Positions 19,500 to 29,204 are shown, counted from the first letter of the stretch. The stretch is DNA of 64,000 bases from Burkholderiales bacterium (GCA_021414305.1 JAIOOS010000017.1:496001-560000); one strand, 5' to 3'. Numbers and translations: made by a program. Notes: a model not told the origin generated them from the sequence alone.

Positions 19500-21271
19500 C
19501 TGACATCCGTCGCAGCATCCTCTGGGTGGTGTTCTCCGCCTCGCTGTTCCTGATCTGGGACGCCTGGAACAAGCACAACGGGCAGCCGTCGTTCTTCGCC
19601 CCGCCGCCGGCGAAGGTCGCCGCCCCGGCCACTCTGCCGGCGTCCGGCGGCGGCCTGCCGAAGCCGACGACGGCGATCGCTCCGGTCGCCTCCACCACGC
19701 CGGGCGCCGCGCCGGCCACCACCTCGACCGCCGCGCCCACGGAGGCGGCGCTGACCGAGATCAGCACCGACGTCGTCAAGGCGACCCTCAGCTCGACCGG
19801 CGGCACCCTGGTTCGGCTCGAGCTGCTGAAGTATCCCGACCACGTCGTGCGCGAGTGGTACGAGCCGCTGCTCGAGATGTTCGGCCGCAAGTCCACGCCG
19901 GCGCCGGCGAAGGACGTGGTGCTGCTCGACCAGACGCCGGAGCGTCTCTACGTCGCCGAGTCCGGCCTCGTGCCCGCAGCGGGCGGCTCGGGTCTGCCCA
20001 ACCACCACACGGCGATGACGGTGCTGCCCGGCGAGCGCACGCTCGCTGCCGGCCAGAAGGCGCTGACGGTGCAGTACGAGTCGCCGGTGGTGGGTGGCGT
20101 CAAGCTGCGGCGCAGCTACACCTTCAAGCGCGGCGACTATGTCGTCGACGTCAGGAACGAGGTCGTGAACGAATCTGGCGCGCCGGTGTCGCCGCGGCTC
20201 TACCTGCAACTGGTGCGCGACGGCATCGCGCCGCCCGGCGAGTCGAGCTTCTACTTCACCTTCACCGGCCCGGCCATCGACGACGGAGCCAAGTTCCAGA
20301 AGGTCGAGTTCAAGGACATCGAGAAGCGAAGCGCCGGCGCCAAGCCCGACCACACCACCGAGTCCGATGCCGGCTGGGTGGCGATGGTGCAGCACTACTT
20401 CGCCTCGGCCTGGCTGATCGACAAGGAAGGCACGAAGCAACCGCGCGAGTACTTCACCGGCAAGGCCGACACCGTCAATCCGGCCACCGGGCAGACCGCG
20501 CGCGTCTACTCGGTCGGCATGCTGGTGCCGCTGGGCGAAGTGGCGCCGGGCGCGACCAAGACCTTCGACGCCAAGCTGTTCGTCGGCCCGCAGGAGGAAA
20601 ACAAGCTCGCCGAGCTCGCCCCCCGCCTCGAGCTGGTGAAGGACTACGGCATCTTCAAGATCCTTGCCGAGCCGCTGTTCTGGCTGCTGACGCAGCTGCA
20701 CAAGATCTTCGGCAACTGGGGCTGGTCGATCGTCGGCCTGGTGGTGCTGCTGAAGATCGCCTTCTACTGGCTCAACGCCAAGGCCTACGCGTCGATGGCC
20801 AAGATGAAGGCGATCAACCCGAAGATCATGGAAATGCGCGAGCGGCTCAAGGACAAGCCGCAGCAGATGCAGCAGGAAATGATGCGCATCTATCGCGAGG
20901 AGAAGGTCAATCCGCTCGGCGGCTGCCTGCCGATCGTGGCGCAGATGCCGTTCTTCATCTCGCTCTACTGGGTGCTGCTGTCGACGGTGGAGATGCGCGG
21001 CGCGCCCTGGATCGGCTGGATCACCGACCTCTCGGCCAAGGACCCGTACTTCATCCTGCCGATCCTGATGACGCTCACCAGCCTGCTGCAGACCTGGCTC
21101 AACCCGACGCCGCCCGATCCGGTGCAGGCGCGCATGATGTGGATCATGCCGCTGATCTTCTCGGTGATGTTCTTCGTCTTCCCTGCGGGCCTGGTGCTGT
21201 ACTGGCTGACCAACAACATCCTGTCGATCGCGCAGCAGTACGTCATCAACAAGCGGCTGGGCGTGAACTAG
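19496..21271 (+). CDS. yidC: Membrane protein insertase YidC/Oxa1
   Basis: The 591-residue insertase has an N-terminal membrane segment ([20 protein letters not shown]) and a low-complexity Pro/Ala/Thr linker. A large periplasmic beta domain spans about residues 85-370. The five-helix Oxa1 core holds [15 protein letters not shown], the cytoplasmic [15 protein letters not shown] hairpin, [17 protein letters not shown] and a terminal [13 protein letters not shown]. YidC inserts and folds inner-membrane proteins alone or with SecYEG. It overlaps yidD, and the mnmE start follows one base after its stop. Confidence 0.97.
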   Translation: MTDIRRSILWVVFSASLFLIWDAWNKHNGQPSFFAPPPAKVAAPATLPASGGGLPKPTTAIAPVASTTPGAAPATTSTAAPTEAALTEISTDVVKATLSSTGGTLVRLELLKYPDHVVREWYEPLLEMFGRKSTPAPAKDVVLLDQTPERLYVAESGLVPAAGGSGLPNHHTAMTVLPGERTLAAGQKALTVQYESPVVGGVKLRRSYTFKRGDYVVDVRNEVVNESGAPVSPRLYLQLVRDGIAPPGESSFYFTFTGPAIDDGAKFQKVEFKDIEKRSAGAKPDHTTESDAGWVAMVQHYFASAWLIDKEGTKQPREYFTGKADTVNPATGQTARVYSVGMLVPLGEVAPGATKTFDAKLFVGPQEENKLAELAPRLELVKDYGIFKILAEPLFWLLTQLHKIFGNWGWSIVGLVVLLKIAFYWLNAKAYASMAKMKAINPKIMEMRERLKDKPQQMQQEMMRIYREEKVNPLGGCLPIVAQMPFFISLYWVLLSTVEMRGAPWIGWITDLSAKDPYFILPILMTLTSLLQTWLNPTPPDPVQARMMWIMPLIFSVMFFVFPAGLVLYWLTNNILSIAQQYVINKRLGVN

Positions 21272-21272
21272 T

Positions 21273-22679
21273 GTGAGCGAGCCGATCGTCGCGATCGCGA
21301 CCGCGAGCGGGCGCGGCGCGATCGGCATCGTCCGCATCTCCGGGCACGCGCTCGCGCCGCTGGCGGCGGCGCTCTGCGGTGGCCTGCGCCTCGAGCCGCG
21401 TCACGCCACCCTGACCTCCTTTCTCGACCGCCACGGCGAGACGATCGATCGCGGCCTGGCGATCCACTTCCCCGCGCCGCACTCGTACACCGGCGAAGAT
21501 GTGCTCGAGCTGCAGGCGCACGGCGGGCCGGTCGTGATGCAGCTGCTGCTGGCGCGCTGCCTCGAGGCCGCCGCCGAGGGGGACAGCGCGTCGGGCCGGT
21601 CGCGGCTGGGCGGGCTTCGGCTCGCCCGGCCCGGCGAGTTCACCGAGCGCGCCTTCCTCAACGACAAGCTCGACCTGGCCCAGGCCGAAGCCGTTGCCGA
21701 CCTGATCGACGCCAGCACCGAGGCCGCGGCGCGCTCGGCGGCGCGCTCGCTCGACGGCGCGTTCTCGCGCGAGATCGGCGTGCTGGCCGGGAAGATCGTC
21801 GAGCTGCGCCTGCTGGTCGAGGCGACGCTCGACTTTCCCGAGGAAGAGATCGAGTTCCTCGAGCGTGCCGGCGCGCGCCAATGGCTCGCAGACGCGAAGG
21901 CGCAGATCGAGGCCGTGCTGGCGACGGCGCGCCAGGGCGTGCTCCTGCACGAAGGGATCCGGGTCGTGCTCGCCGGCCAGCCGAACGTCGGCAAGAGCTC
22001 GCTGCTCAACGCGCTGGCCGGCGCCGAGCTCGCGATCGTCACCGACATTCCGGGCACGACCCGCGACAAGGTCGGCGAGACGATCCAGATCGAGGGCGTG
22101 CCGGTGCACGTGGTCGATACCGCCGGGCTGCGCGAAGCCGGCGATGCGGTCGAGGCGATCGGTGTCGCCCGCTCCTGGGCGGCGATCGGCGACGCCGACG
22201 CGATCGTCTTCCTGCGCGACCTGACGCGGATCGGCGATGCCGACTACGACGCCGGCGAAGCGCCGATCGCCGCCCGCCTCGCCGCCGCCGCCGCGGCCGG
22301 CCGGGTCCTCGAGGTCTTCAACAAGTCCGACGCCGCCGCCCCGGAGCAGATCGTGGCGCAGGACGCCCAGGCGCTCGTCGTTTCCGCGGTTACCCGCGCC
22401 GGACTTGAAACCCTGCGCCGCGCGCTGCTCGCGCGCGCCGGCTGGCAGGCGGCGGGCGAAGGCGTGTTCCACGCCCGCGCCCGCCATGTCGACGCGCTGC
22501 AGCGGGCCGGTGAGCATCTCGCCGCGGCCGAGGCGCACGCCGGCGTCGGCGACCAGGCGCTGGAGCTGGTGGCCGAGGAGCTGCGCTCGGCGCACGACGC
22601 GCTTGGCGAAATCACCGGCGCGTTCTCGGCCGACGACCTGCTGGGCGCGATCTTCGGCCGCTTTTGTATCGGCAAGTAA
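21273..22679 (+). CDS. mnmE: tRNA modification GTPase MnmE
   Basis: The 468-residue GTPase acts with MnmG to modify U34 of certain tRNAs (cmnm5U). The N-terminal tetrahydrofolate-binding domain, a helical domain and an inserted G domain are all present: [12 protein letters not shown] (G1), DIPGTTRD (G2), DTAG (G3) and NKSD (G4). The C-terminus is FCIGK, with the invariant catalytic Cys. The start is GTG at 21273, one base after yidC. The mnmG-rsmG-parAB genes that often lie nearby in other bacteria do not follow. Confidence 0.97.
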   Translation: MSEPIVAIATASGRGAIGIVRISGHALAPLAAALCGGLRLEPRHATLTSFLDRHGETIDRGLAIHFPAPHSYTGEDVLELQAHGGPVVMQLLLARCLEAAAEGDSASGRSRLGGLRLARPGEFTERAFLNDKLDLAQAEAVADLIDASTEAAARSAARSLDGAFSREIGVLAGKIVELRLLVEATLDFPEEEIEFLERAGARQWLADAKAQIEAVLATARQGVLLHEGIRVVLAGQPNVGKSSLLNALAGAELAIVTDIPGTTRDKVGETIQIEGVPVHVVDTAGLREAGDAVEAIGVARSWAAIGDADAIVFLRDLTRIGDADYDAGEAPIAARLAAAAAAGRVLEVFNKSDAAAPEQIVAQDAQALVVSAVTRAGLETLRRALLARAGWQAAGEGVFHARARHVDALQRAGEHLAAAEAHAGVGDQALELVAEELRSAHDALGEITGAFSADDLLGAIFGRFCIGK

Positions 22680-22845
22680 TCGCCCCCTCAGGTCGACCCC
22701 GCCCCGCGACCACGGGGTGCCTGGGGCGAATGCCCTGCGAAGCGTGACCGAGTGGCACTCCGGAGCCCCGTGCACCATCGATAATCGGCGACTCGGCACT
22801 GGCCGCTCCGCGACGACGGCGGCCAGGCCCCCGGAGGCATCAAAG

Positions 22846-23313
22846 ATGGAAATCGACGAGCTCGTCAGCGCCGTGCAGACGCTCAACGCGGAAGACTCCT
22901 TCCGCGCGCGCCTGACGCTCGAGAACTGGCGCGTCATCGCGCCCTACCTGGCGCGCTACGAGATCCGGGCCGGCGATCTGCTCATCAAGCAGGGCGACGC
23001 CGATCGCTCGATGTACTTCATCTCCCAGGGCAGCATGCAGGTGTTCGTCACCGGCGGCCCGCCTGGCAGCAACAAGGTGGCGATCCTGCGCGCGGGCGCC
23101 GTCGTCGGCGAGCCGGGCCTGTTCGGCGATACGCCGCGCACCGCCAACGTCGAGGCGATGACGCCGTGCGTCGTCTGGGCCCTGCGCGGCCCGCGCATGG
23201 AAGAGCTCGCCCAGCGCTCGCCGGCGCTCGCCCTCGAGCTGCTGCGCGCTGCCGGGGCCGTGATGGCCACCCGCTTCCGCGCCACCCTGACCCGGCAGGC
23301 GCCGGTCACCTGA
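22846..23313 (+). CDS. Cyclic-nucleotide-binding-domain protein
   Basis: The 155-residue protein is essentially one cNMP-binding fold. LIKQGDADRSMYFISQGSMQVFV starts the beta barrel, and GAVVGEPGLFGDTPRTANVEAM is the phosphate-binding cassette, with Gly-Glu and Arg-Thr at the usual places. There is no DNA-binding domain, so it is not a Crp-type regulator. A GGAGG ribosome site precedes the ATG at 22846. The 166-base gap after mnmE contains a possible -10 (GATAAT, 22780-22785) without a good -35. A nucleotide-sensing role is inferred; the partner is unknown, although the adjacent Kef-like antiporter is convergent. Confidence 0.82.
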   Translation: MEIDELVSAVQTLNAEDSFRARLTLENWRVIAPYLARYEIRAGDLLIKQGDADRSMYFISQGSMQVFVTGGPPGSNKVAILRAGAVVGEPGLFGDTPRTANVEAMTPCVVWALRGPRMEELAQRSPALALELLRAAGAVMATRFRATLTRQAPVT

Positions 23314-23349
23314 GTCGCCCGGCCCGCGCCGCGTCTCGCCGGCCGGACC

Positions 23350-25353
23350 TCAGTTCGAACGCAGCAGTTTTTCCTCGGCCAGCGCCAGCGGTTCCGGCAG
23401 CCCGGAGAGCACGAGCGTGTCGCCCGCGGCGAGCAGCAGCGAGTCGTCGGGCTGCAGCACGGCGCTCGAAGCCCGGCGCAGCGAGACGACGCTGACGCCC
23501 ACATCGGGCAGCGCCTGCTCGCCGAGCGTCCGACCGAGGCTCGCCCCCTCCGGCGGCAGGGTCACGCTCAGCAGCCGGGCGTGCTGCAGTTCGTCGGCGG
23601 TGTCGTCGTCGGCGCCATGGAAGTAGCCGCGCAGAAGGCCGTAGCGCGCATTGCGCTGGTCCTGCACGAGGCGCAGCACGCGCCGCATCGGCACGCCCAC
23701 CAGCGCCAGCGCGTGGCTGGCGAGCATGAGCGAGCCTTCGATCGCCTCCGGCACCACCTCGGTCGCGCCGGCGCCGCGCAGCCGCTCGATGTCGCTGTCG
23801 TCGATGGTGCGCACGATCACCGGCAGCTTCGGCGCGTGATTCCTGACGAGGTCGAGGATCTTCAGCGCCGAGGGCGTGTCGTGATAGCTGATCACCAGGG
23901 CGTTCGCCCGCGCCATCCCGGCGGCGACCAGGCTCTGCAGCCGGGCCGCGTCGCCGAACACCACGCTCTGCCCGGCGGCGGCGGCCTGGCGCACGCGATC
24001 GGGGTCGAGGTCGAGCGCGATGTAGGGGATCTTCGCGAGCTCGAGCAGCCGCGCGAGGTTCTGGCCGCTCCGGCCGAAGCCGCAGATGATGACGTGCGCT
24101 TCGGTGTTGATCGCGCGCTTGGCGATCGTCGTCATCGCCACCGACTGGAGCAGCCAGTCGCTCGACGACAGGCGCATGACGATCCGGTTGCTGTACATGA
24201 AGATGATCGGCGTCAGCAGCATCGAGAGCACCATGCTGGCGAGCACCGGGCTCTGCAGCGACTCCGGCAGGAGGCCGCGTTCGGTCGCCAGGGCGAGCAG
24301 GACGAAGCCGAACTCGCCCGCCTGGGCCAGGTACAGGCCGGTGCGGATCGCGGTTCCGGGGGCGGCGCCCCAGACCCGCGCCAGCGCCGTGACGAGCGCG
24401 AACTTGAACAGGACCGGCAGCACCGTCATCGCCAGCACCAGCGGCCAGTTCGCCAGCACCGACCCGGCGTCGAGCTTCATGCCTACGGTGATGAAGAACA
24501 GGCCGAGCAGCACGTCGTGGAACGGCCGGATGTCGGTCTCCACCTGGTGCTTGAACTCGGTTTCGGCGATCAGCATGCCGGCGATGAACGCGCCGAGGGC
24601 GAGCGAGAGGCCGGCGAGCTCGGTCAGCCAGGCCAGGCCGAGCGTGACCAGCAGCAGGTTGAGGACGAACAGTTCCTCGCTCTTCCTGCGCACCACCAGC
24701 GTCAGCCACCAGCGCATGACGCGCTGGCCGCCGACCAGCAGCACGGTCAGCAGGGCCGCGGCCTTGACCATGGCGATCGCCAGCGCCCCGAGCAGCGCCT
24801 CGGGCGAAGAGCCGAGGGCGGGAATCAGCACCAGCAAGGGCACCACCGCCAGATCCTGGAACAGGAGCACGCCCATGACGCGCCGGCCGTGCTCGCTTTC
24901 GAGCTCGAGCCGGTCGGCCATGAGCTTGACGACGATCGCCGTCGAGCTCATGGCCAGGGCGCCGCCGAGCGCGACCGCGCTCTGCCAGCCGAGGCCGACG
25001 CCGTGCCGACCGACCAGCGCGAAGGCCCAGGTCAGCAACGCGTTGCCGACGACGGCCGCCAGGGTCGTCAGCACCACCTGGCTCAGCCCGAGGCCGAAGA
25101 CCAGCTTCTTCATGCTGCGCAGCTTCGGCAGGTTGAACTCGAGGCCGATCACGAACATCAGGAAGACGATGCCGAACTCGGCCAGGTGGGCGACGCCGGC
25201 CGAGTCGCCCGAGACCGCCATCGCATGCGGTCCGATCAGGATGCCGACCGCGAGGTAGCCGAGGATCGGCGGCAAGCGCGAAAGGCGGCAGAGCACGACC
25301 CCGCCGACGGCCGCGACGAGGTAGAGGAGAGTCAGTTCGAGCGACGATGCCAT
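23350..25353 (-). CDS. Kef-type monovalent cation:proton antiporter with TrkA-N and TrkA-C domains
   Basis: The 667-residue CPA2 transporter has about 12 membrane helices in residues 1-390; GALAMSSTAIVVKLM and FQDLAVVPLL are typical of the exchanger core. A RCK/TrkA-N Rossmann domain follows (VIICGFGRSGQNLARLL near residue 410), then a TrkA-C domain at the end. Family members exchange K+ or Na+ for protons under nucleotide or glutathione control. The ATG at 25353 is chosen because the 50 codons upstream are Arg-rich and non-conserved. It is divergent from kdsD, an arrangement seen in other betaproteobacteria. Confidence 0.93.
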   Translation of the reverse strand: MASSLELTLLYLVAAVGGVVLCRLSRLPPILGYLAVGILIGPHAMAVSGDSAGVAHLAEFGIVFLMFVIGLEFNLPKLRSMKKLVFGLGLSQVVLTTLAAVVGNALLTWAFALVGRHGVGLGWQSAVALGGALAMSSTAIVVKLMADRLELESEHGRRVMGVLLFQDLAVVPLLVLIPALGSSPEALLGALAIAMVKAAALLTVLLVGGQRVMRWWLTLVVRRKSEELFVLNLLLVTLGLAWLTELAGLSLALGAFIAGMLIAETEFKHQVETDIRPFHDVLLGLFFITVGMKLDAGSVLANWPLVLAMTVLPVLFKFALVTALARVWGAAPGTAIRTGLYLAQAGEFGFVLLALATERGLLPESLQSPVLASMVLSMLLTPIIFMYSNRIVMRLSSSDWLLQSVAMTTIAKRAINTEAHVIICGFGRSGQNLARLLELAKIPYIALDLDPDRVRQAAAAGQSVVFGDAARLQSLVAAGMARANALVISYHDTPSALKILDLVRNHAPKLPVIVRTIDDSDIERLRGAGATEVVPEAIEGSLMLASHALALVGVPMRRVLRLVQDQRNARYGLLRGYFHGADDDTADELQHARLLSVTLPPEGASLGRTLGEQALPDVGVSVVSLRRASSAVLQPDDSLLLAAGDTLVLSGLPEPLALAEEKLLRSN

Positions 25354-25424
25354 GCGTGGCGAGCGATGAAAGAGGGCAACCCTAGAATCGGTCGATCCTA
25401 CTGGACGCCTCCTCGACCTCCCTG

Positions 25425-26414
25425 GTGTCAGCCCCTCCCGCCTTCGACGCAAAACGCGTGCTCGAGCTCGCGCGGAGCACGCTCGACATCGAGGCGCGCG
25501 CACTCGAGGGATTGAAGGCGCGCCAGGGCGAAGGCTTCGTCGCCGCGGTGCAGGCGATGCTCGCGTGCACCGGCCGCGTCGTCGTGATGGGCATGGGCAA
25601 GAGCGGCCATGTCGGCCGCAAGGTCGCGGCCACGCTGGCCTCCACCGGCACGCCCGCGTTCTTCGTCCATCCGGCCGAGGCCAGCCACGGCGACCTCGGC
25701 ATGGTGACCAAGGACGACGTTGTGCTGGCGATCTCGAACTCCGGCGAGAGCGACGAGATCGGCGCCATCGTGCCGGCGATCAAGCGCCTCGGCGTCACGC
25801 TCGTGGCGATGACCGGCGGGGCCGAGAGCAGCCTGGCGCGTCATGCCGACATCGTCGTCTCCAGCGCGGTCGACCAGGAGGCCTGCCCGCTCAACCTGGC
25901 GCCGACCGCGAGCACGACGGCGCAGATGGCGCTCGGCGATGCCCTCGCCGTCGCCCTGCTCGACGCCCGCGGCTTTCGCGAAGACGATTTCGCCCGCTCG
26001 CATCCGGGCGGCAGCCTCGGCCGCAAGCTCCTGATGCACGTCGCCGACCTGATGCACAGCGGCGAGGCGGTGCCGCGCGTCGGCGTCGAGGCGCGCGTGC
26101 CGGAGATGCTGCGCGAGATGACGTCCAAGGGCTTCGGCTTCACCGCGGTGACCGACGCCGCTGGCGGCATCGCCGGCATCTTCACCGACGGCGACCTGCG
26201 CCGCCTGATCGAGACCGGCGCCGACCTGCGCGGCCTGGCCGCGAGCGAGGTGATGCACGCCCGGCCGCGGCTGATCCGCGGCGAGGCGCTCGCGGTCGAG
26301 GCTGCCGACCTGATGGAGACGCATCGCGTCACCGGCCTGCTCGTCGTCGATGCCGAGGGGCGGCTGGCCGGCGTGCTCAATTCGAACGACCTGATGCGGG
26401 CGAAGGTCATTTGA
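25425..26414 (+). CDS. kdsD: D-arabinose-5-phosphate isomerase
   Basis: The 329-residue enzyme converts ribulose-5-phosphate to arabinose-5-phosphate, the first step to Kdo for lipopolysaccharide. An SIS sugar-isomerase domain (VVVMGMGKSGHVGRKVAATL, then EASHGDLGMV and ISNSGESDEI) is followed by FARSHPGGSLGRKLLMHVAD and two CBS domains (VPEMLREM.GFGFTAVTD and ADLMETHRVTGLLVVD). The start is GTG at 25425; no strong ribosome site is seen. Its stop overlaps the kdsC ATG (TGATG), and kdsC and lptC follow in the same operon. Confidence 0.95.
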   Translation: MSAPPAFDAKRVLELARSTLDIEARALEGLKARQGEGFVAAVQAMLACTGRVVVMGMGKSGHVGRKVAATLASTGTPAFFVHPAEASHGDLGMVTKDDVVLAISNSGESDEIGAIVPAIKRLGVTLVAMTGGAESSLARHADIVVSSAVDQEACPLNLAPTASTTAQMALGDALAVALLDARGFREDDFARSHPGGSLGRKLLMHVADLMHSGEAVPRVGVEARVPEMLREMTSKGFGFTAVTDAAGGIAGIFTDGDLRRLIETGADLRGLAASEVMHARPRLIRGEALAVEAADLMETHRVTGLLVVDAEGRLAGVLNSNDLMRAKVI

Positions 26415-27004
26415 TGGCCGCGGCCCTCAAGCCCCCCGCGCTCGACTTCCCGCCCGAGCTGCTGCTCGCGGCGCGCGGCACGGGCGCGGGCATCGCCGCG
26501 GCGATCTTCGACGTCGACGGCGTCCTCACCGACGGCCGGATCTACATCGGCGAGCACGGCGAGACCGTCAAGGCGTTCTCGACGCTCGACGGCCACGGCA
26601 TGAAGATGCTCGCCGAAGCGGGCATCGTGCCGATCGTCGTCACCGGCCGCGACTCGGCGGCGGTGCGCCGCCGAGTCGCCGACCTCGGCCTGGCGCATGC
26701 CGCGTACGGCGCCGCCGACAAGCTGGCGGCGAGCGAGGCGCTGCTGGCGGACCTGAGCCTGGACTGGAGCCGGGTCGCCGTCATCGGCGACGACTGGCCC
26801 GACCTGCCGCTGATGCAGCGCGCCGCCTTCGCCTGCGCGCCGCCCGGGGCGCACATCGAAGCGCGGGCCGCCGCCCATCACGTCACCGCGGCGCGGGCCG
26901 GCTTCGGCGCGGCGCGCGAGTTCTGCGATCTCCTGCTCGTTGCCGCCGGCCGCTACGCGGACCTGCTGCACGGGCCCTTGCGTTCGCTGGATGGCGCTCG
27001 CTGA
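26414..27004 (+). CDS. kdsC: 3-deoxy-D-manno-octulosonate-8-phosphate phosphatase
   Basis: The 196-residue HAD phosphatase dephosphorylates Kdo-8-phosphate. HAD motif I is AAIFDVDGVLTDGRIYIG, followed by TLDGHGMKML, motif II VTGRDS, the Lys in AADKLAA, and motif IV VIGDDWPDLPLM. No cap domain is present, as expected for the KdsC tetramer type. It overlaps kdsD by one base and the lptC start by 14 bases. The role in the cytoplasmic Kdo pathway fits the operon. Confidence 0.95.
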   Translation: MAAALKPPALDFPPELLLAARGTGAGIAAAIFDVDGVLTDGRIYIGEHGETVKAFSTLDGHGMKMLAEAGIVPIVVTGRDSAAVRRRVADLGLAHAAYGAADKLAASEALLADLSLDWSRVAVIGDDWPDLPLMQRAAFACAPPGAHIEARAAAHHVTAARAGFGAAREFCDLLLVAAGRYADLLHGPLRSLDGAR

Positions 27005-27692
27005 CGCCGACGTTCCCGCCGGCTCGGGCCTCGACGAAGACGACCCGGTCGATCTCTCGTTCGCCGGCCCCGAGCCGGTCGTGCCGACAGCGCCGTGGTA
27101 CCTGCGCCTGTTCGATCTCGCCTCGGCGTACCTGCCGCTGGTGATGATGGCGGTGCTCGCCGCCGGCACCTGGTGGCTGGTGCGCAACGCGCCGACCTTC
27201 GAGGGCCCGCGCCCGGCCGTGGCGCCGCGGCACGAGCCCGACTACGTGATGACCACCTTCGTGGTCCAGCGCTTCTCCGCCGACGGCACGCTGCGCACCC
27301 AGATCGAGGGCGACACCCTGCGCCACTATCCCGACGACGACACGCTCGAGATCGACGCCGCGCGCATCCGCGCCATCGCCGACAACGGCACGGTGACCCT
27401 GGCCACCGCCCGGCGCGCGCTGGCGAACGGCGACGGCAGCGAGGTCCAGCTCCTCGGCGACGCGCGGGTCAACCGACCGGCGAGCGGCAAGGAGGAGGCG
27501 GTCGAGTTCCGCAGCGAGTTCCTGCATGCCTTTCGCAACGTCGAGCAGGTGCGCTCGCACCTGCCGGTGGTCATGACGCAGGGCACGAGCGTGGTTCGTG
27601 CGAACAGCATGAACTACGACAACCTGGCCCGCTCGGTCGAGTTCAAGGGCCGGGCGAGCGCGGTCTTCGCGGCGAAGAAGAGCGGCGGATGA
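26991..27692 (+). CDS. lptC: LPS export periplasmic anchor LptC
   Basis: The 233-residue protein has one N-terminal membrane helix (about residues 43-65, YLPLVMMAVLAAGTWWLV) and then an LptC-type beta-jellyroll: PDYVMTTFVVQRFSADGTLRTQIEGDTLRHYPDDDTLEID and later strands. LptC relays lipopolysaccharide from the LptBFG extractor to LptA. A cytoplasmic leader of about 40 acidic residues precedes the helix. In many proteobacteria lptA and lptB follow; here an SDR gene follows, coupled by ATGA, so lptAB must be elsewhere. Confidence 0.9.
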   Translation: MALADADVPAGSGLDEDDPVDLSFAGPEPVVPTAPWYLRLFDLASAYLPLVMMAVLAAGTWWLVRNAPTFEGPRPAVAPRHEPDYVMTTFVVQRFSADGTLRTQIEGDTLRHYPDDDTLEIDAARIRAIADNGTVTLATARRALANGDGSEVQLLGDARVNRPASGKEEAVEFRSEFLHAFRNVEQVRSHLPVVMTQGTSVVRANSMNYDNLARSVEFKGRASAVFAAKKSGG

Positions 27693-28471
27693 CGGGCCCG
27701 CTGGCCTTCGTCACCGGCGCCTCGAGCGGGATCGGCCAGGCGCTGGCGCTGCGCTTCCATGCCGCGGGCTATCGGCTGGCGCTGGTGGCGCGGCGCGCCG
27801 ACGAGGTCGCGCGCTGGGCGGCGGAGGCCGGCATCGGGCCGGCGCGCTTCGCGGTCTACGCCGCCGACGTTCGCGACGTCGGGCAGATCGTCGCCGCCGG
27901 CCGGGCCTGCATCGAAGCCCAGGGCCTGCCCGACGTCGTGATCGCCAATGCCGGCATCAGCATCGGCATCGACACCGCCGACTTCGCCGATCTCGAGGTG
28001 ATGCGCGCCACCCTCGAAACCAATGTCCTCGGCATGGCGGCGACCTTTCATCCCTTCGTCGCGGCGATGTGCGAGCGCCGCTCGGGCAGGCTGGTCGGCA
28101 TCGCCAGCGTCGCCGGCATCCGCGGCCTGCCCGGCCACGGCGCGTACTGCGCGAGCAAGGCCGCGGCGATCAGCTACTGCGAGTCGCTGCGCGGCGAGAT
28201 GCGACCGTCGGGCGTCAAGGTCGTGACCATCGTGCCGGGCTACATCGACACCCCGCTCACCCGCGGCAACCGCTACTCGATGCCCTTTCTCATGCCGGCC
28301 GCCGACTTCGCCGAGCGCGCCTGGCGGGCGATCGAAGCCGGCGCGAGCTGGCGCGTCATTCCCTGGCAGATGGGGATGGTGGTCCGGTTGCTGCGGCTCC
28401 TGCCGAACGGGCTGCTGGACCGCGCGTTCGCCGGCCGGCCGCGAAAGCGCCGGCAAGGCGAAACGTCATAG
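27689..28471 (+). CDS. Short-chain dehydrogenase/reductase
   Basis: The 260-residue classical SDR has TGASSGIG at residues 9-16 (dinucleotide binding), NAGIS near 90, catalytic Ser in IASVAG, and the YCASK motif near 152 carrying catalytic Tyr and Lys. A PGYIDTPLT segment follows. It ends with a short hydrophobic/basic tail (VVRLLRLLP...RKRRQ). It is coupled to lptC by ATGA. An envelope or lipid substrate is a guess from context only. The gene stops 12 bases before the terminator stem shared with the opposite RNA-binding-protein gene. Confidence 0.88.
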   Translation: MTGPLAFVTGASSGIGQALALRFHAAGYRLALVARRADEVARWAAEAGIGPARFAVYAADVRDVGQIVAAGRACIEAQGLPDVVIANAGISIGIDTADFADLEVMRATLETNVLGMAATFHPFVAAMCERRSGRLVGIASVAGIRGLPGHGAYCASKAAAISYCESLRGEMRPSGVKVVTIVPGYIDTPLTRGNRYSMPFLMPAADFAERAWRAIEAGASWRVIPWQMGMVVRLLRLLPNGLLDRAFAGRPRKRRQGETS

Positions 28472-28475
28472 GCAA

Positions 28476-28507
28476 GGAAAAAGGCGGTGCGCTTTCGCTG
28501 CACCGCC
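28476..28507 (-). terminator. Rho-independent terminator of the RNA-binding-protein gene
   Basis: GGCGGTGC (28483-28490) and GCACCGCC (28500-28507) form a perfect 8-bp stem with a 9-base loop. Read leftward it runs into TTTTTCC, a proper uridine tail. The opposite direction lacks one, so it serves the minus-strand gene. Confidence 0.8.
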
Positions 28508-28530
28508 CTCGTTCCGACCGGAAGACCGGA

Positions 28531-29037
28531 TCAGTAGCCGCCGCGACCGCCGCCGCCGCCACCGCCGGAGCGGCCACCGCCGCCACCGCCGTAGCCGCCG
28601 CCACCGCCGGAGCGACCGCCGCCGCCGCCGCCGTAGCCGCCGCCACCGCCCGAACCGCCGCCGCCGTAGCCGCCGCCACCGCCGGAGCGACCACCGCCGC
28701 CACCGCCGTAGCCGCCGCCACCGCCCGAACCGCCGCCGCCGTAGCCGCCGCCACCACCGCTGCCGCCGCGGAAGCCGCCCGGACGCTCTTCGCGCGGACG
28801 GGCTTCGTTGACGACGATGGCGCGGCCGTCGAGGGCCTGGCCGTTCATGCCGTTGATCGCGGCTTGCGCCTCGGGGTCGGAACCCATCTCGACGAAGCCG
28901 AAGCCCTTCGAGCGGCCGGTATCGCGGTCCATCATGACCTTCGCCGAACTGACCGTTCCGTACTGAGCGAACGCCTGTTGCAGGTCGTCGTCGCGAATGT
29001 TGTACGAAAGATTGCCGACGTACAGTTTATTGCCCAC
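28531..29037 (-). CDS. Glycine-rich RNA-binding protein with one RRM domain
   Basis: The 168-residue protein has one RRM (residues 3-80) with RNP2 LYVGNL (5-10) and RNP1 KGFGFVEM (44-51), both aromatic-rich as needed for RNA stacking. A tail of almost pure Gly with Tyr, Ser and Arg (91-168) follows, built of repeated SGGGGGYGGGG-type units. Such proteins are usually cold- or stress-induced RNA chaperones, and the tail may drive condensation (inference). The start is GTG at 29037, with a strong GGAAGGGAG ribosome site. A 167-base A/T-richer gap upstream holds a possible minus-strand -10 (TATATT near 29140). Its own terminator follows. Confidence 0.92.
   Translation of the reverse strand: MGNKLYVGNLSYNIRDDDLQQAFAQYGTVSSAKVMMDRDTGRSKGFGFVEMGSDPEAQAAINGMNGQALDGRAIVVNEARPREERPGGFRGGSGGGGGYGGGGSGGGGGYGGGGGGRSGGGGGYGGGGSGGGGGYGGGGGGRSGGGGGYGGGGGGRSGGGGGGGRGGY
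28612..28761 (-). repeat. Two tandem 75-bp coding repeats in the glycine-rich tail
   Basis: Residues 93-117 and 118-142 of the RNA-binding protein have the same 25-residue sequence, each beginning SGGGGGYGGGG and ending GGR. A truncated 14-residue copy follows (143-156). The DNA shows matching CCGCCACCGCC-rich units. The pattern points to recent unit duplication, and such tracts commonly change length by slippage. Confidence 0.85.
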
Positions 29038-29204
29038 GGGTGAGCTCCCTTCCTGTTATTTGCCTAAATTTGGAGCTTCTACCCACCGTGAACCTATTTC
29101 AAGAAGGCGCTGCTTCCAACACACAGACTGGCGAATATAAGTGAACTGCAGAAAAAATCGCACAAGGTTGGCACCCGGTTGTTGCTTTTTGGAATGAGGG
29201 CGAA

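Noticed and set aside
28540..28770. Regular repeats that might suggest a CRISPR array
   Set aside because: The repeats are coding, tandem without spacers, and encode a glycine-rich protein tail.
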